From Streptomyces meridianus (lineage in GTDB: Bacteria; Actinomycetota; Actinomycetes; Streptomycetales; Streptomycetaceae), in NCBI RefSeq assembly GCF_023703325.1, contig NZ_JAMQGM010000046.1:1-64000 (forward strand): a stretch of DNA of 64,000 bases, given 5' to 3'. The notes under the pieces are model-generated. The model saw only the letters and a list, made by a program, of their open reading frames with translations. It was not told the origin of the DNA and did no database searches. Positions 63,679 to 64,000 of this stretch are shown in pieces; the first letter of the stretch is position 1; the number at the start of each line of letters is the position of its first letter. A program made the translations under genes and the position numbers.

Positions 63679-63876
63679 TCAGCCGTGAAGCCGGCGCAGC
63701 TCGAGAAGCTGGAGGCCCAGGTCCTGGAACCGGTTCAGCAGCCCGTACAGGTGGGCCTCGTCGGTGACGGACCCCGTCAGCACCGTCTCCTCCCCGGCCG
63801 GGACCGGTTCCAGCTCCGGGAAGGACTCGGCCACGGCCGGGGAGAGCCGGCCGGTGACGCGGAACTCATAGCGCAT
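63679..63876 (-). CDS. Small conserved hypothetical protein
   Basis: A 65-residue soluble protein, MRYEFRVTGRLSPAVAESFP, then a strand-turn EETVLTGSVTDEAHLYGLL and an amphipathic C-terminal helix ending LQLLELRRLHG. The beta-alpha-beta-beta-alpha look suggests a ferredoxin-like small fold. I have seen similar short actinomycete proteins but cannot name a function. ATG at 63876 gives the compact form; upstream in-frame codons are very basic and probably not coding. Confidence 0.6.
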   Translation of the reverse strand: MRYEFRVTGRLSPAVAESFPELEPVPAGEETVLTGSVTDEAHLYGLLNRFQDLGLQLLELRRLHG

Positions 63877-64000
63877 GACGGGCTTCTTCCGTCGGCGGCG
63901 GAACGTCTCGCGATCCACCCTGGTGCCGTTCGCGGACGTCCGCCTCACCCGCAGAAGGCGACGCGTGCCGGCCGGCGGGCGCTGCGGGCCGGACCGCGGG

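Overview
The window looks like a piece of a Streptomyces (or close relative) chromosome. GC content is very high, third codon positions are almost all G or C, GTG and TTG starts are common, genes often overlap by 4 bases, and there are families typical of these bacteria: deazaflavin (F420) oxidoreductases, a geranylgeranyl-reductase-like flavoprotein, STAS and HATPase anti-sigma components, SHOCT proteins, ROK and LacI regulators, and DUF6643-, DUF6986- and DUF7144-like proteins. No rRNA, tRNA, CRISPR array, transposase or phage gene was seen.

Positions 1-28250 read as an energy and low-oxygen survival island. After the N-terminal part of a four-carbon acid sugar kinase come a two-gene NAD-linked formate dehydrogenase (1148-5580), a nine-gene V/A-type ATPase operon on the minus strand (13473 down to 5653, almost every junction a 4-base overlap), a CBS-BON protein, a STAS protein, a NarK nitrate/nitrite transporter, a complete narGHJI nitrate reductase operon (16559-23257), two double-domain universal stress proteins flanking an Acg-like nitroreductase, and a lone dhaK. 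My inference is that formate and other reductant feed NADH and the quinone pool, nitrate is the alternative electron acceptor, and the rotary ATPase couples ATP to the ion gradient. Nearly identical G-rich boxes lie upstream of both stress-protein loci, and looser relatives lie upstream of dhaK and the CBS gene, which suggests a shared dormancy-type regulator not encoded here.

Positions 28279-33380 hold a likely 3-hydroxybutyrate/organic acid locus: an NTF2-like protein, an MHS-family symporter, a GAF-PucR regulator and a 3-hydroxybutyrate dehydrogenase. Positions 33433-47120 are a mixed set: NUDIX hydrolase, glutamate-racemase-like protein, HpnB-like glycosyltransferase, DUF6643 protein, MOSC protein, a beta-helix/AAA+ fusion ATPase, a large membrane protein with a C-terminal alpha/beta-hydrolase, Cds1-type cysteine desulfhydrase, and an anti-sigma-type ATPase.

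Positions 47275-64000 are mostly core or regulatory: ROK repressor, a two-component system, F420-type and geranylgeranyl-reductase-type oxidoreductases, an M20 dipeptidase, a TmrB-like/NUDIX fusion, a divergent ROK kinase/LacI pair with an operator between them, a DUF6986 protein, the etfBA electron transfer flavoprotein, small membrane proteins and a ClC channel. Many transcription units end in long, near-perfect hairpins.
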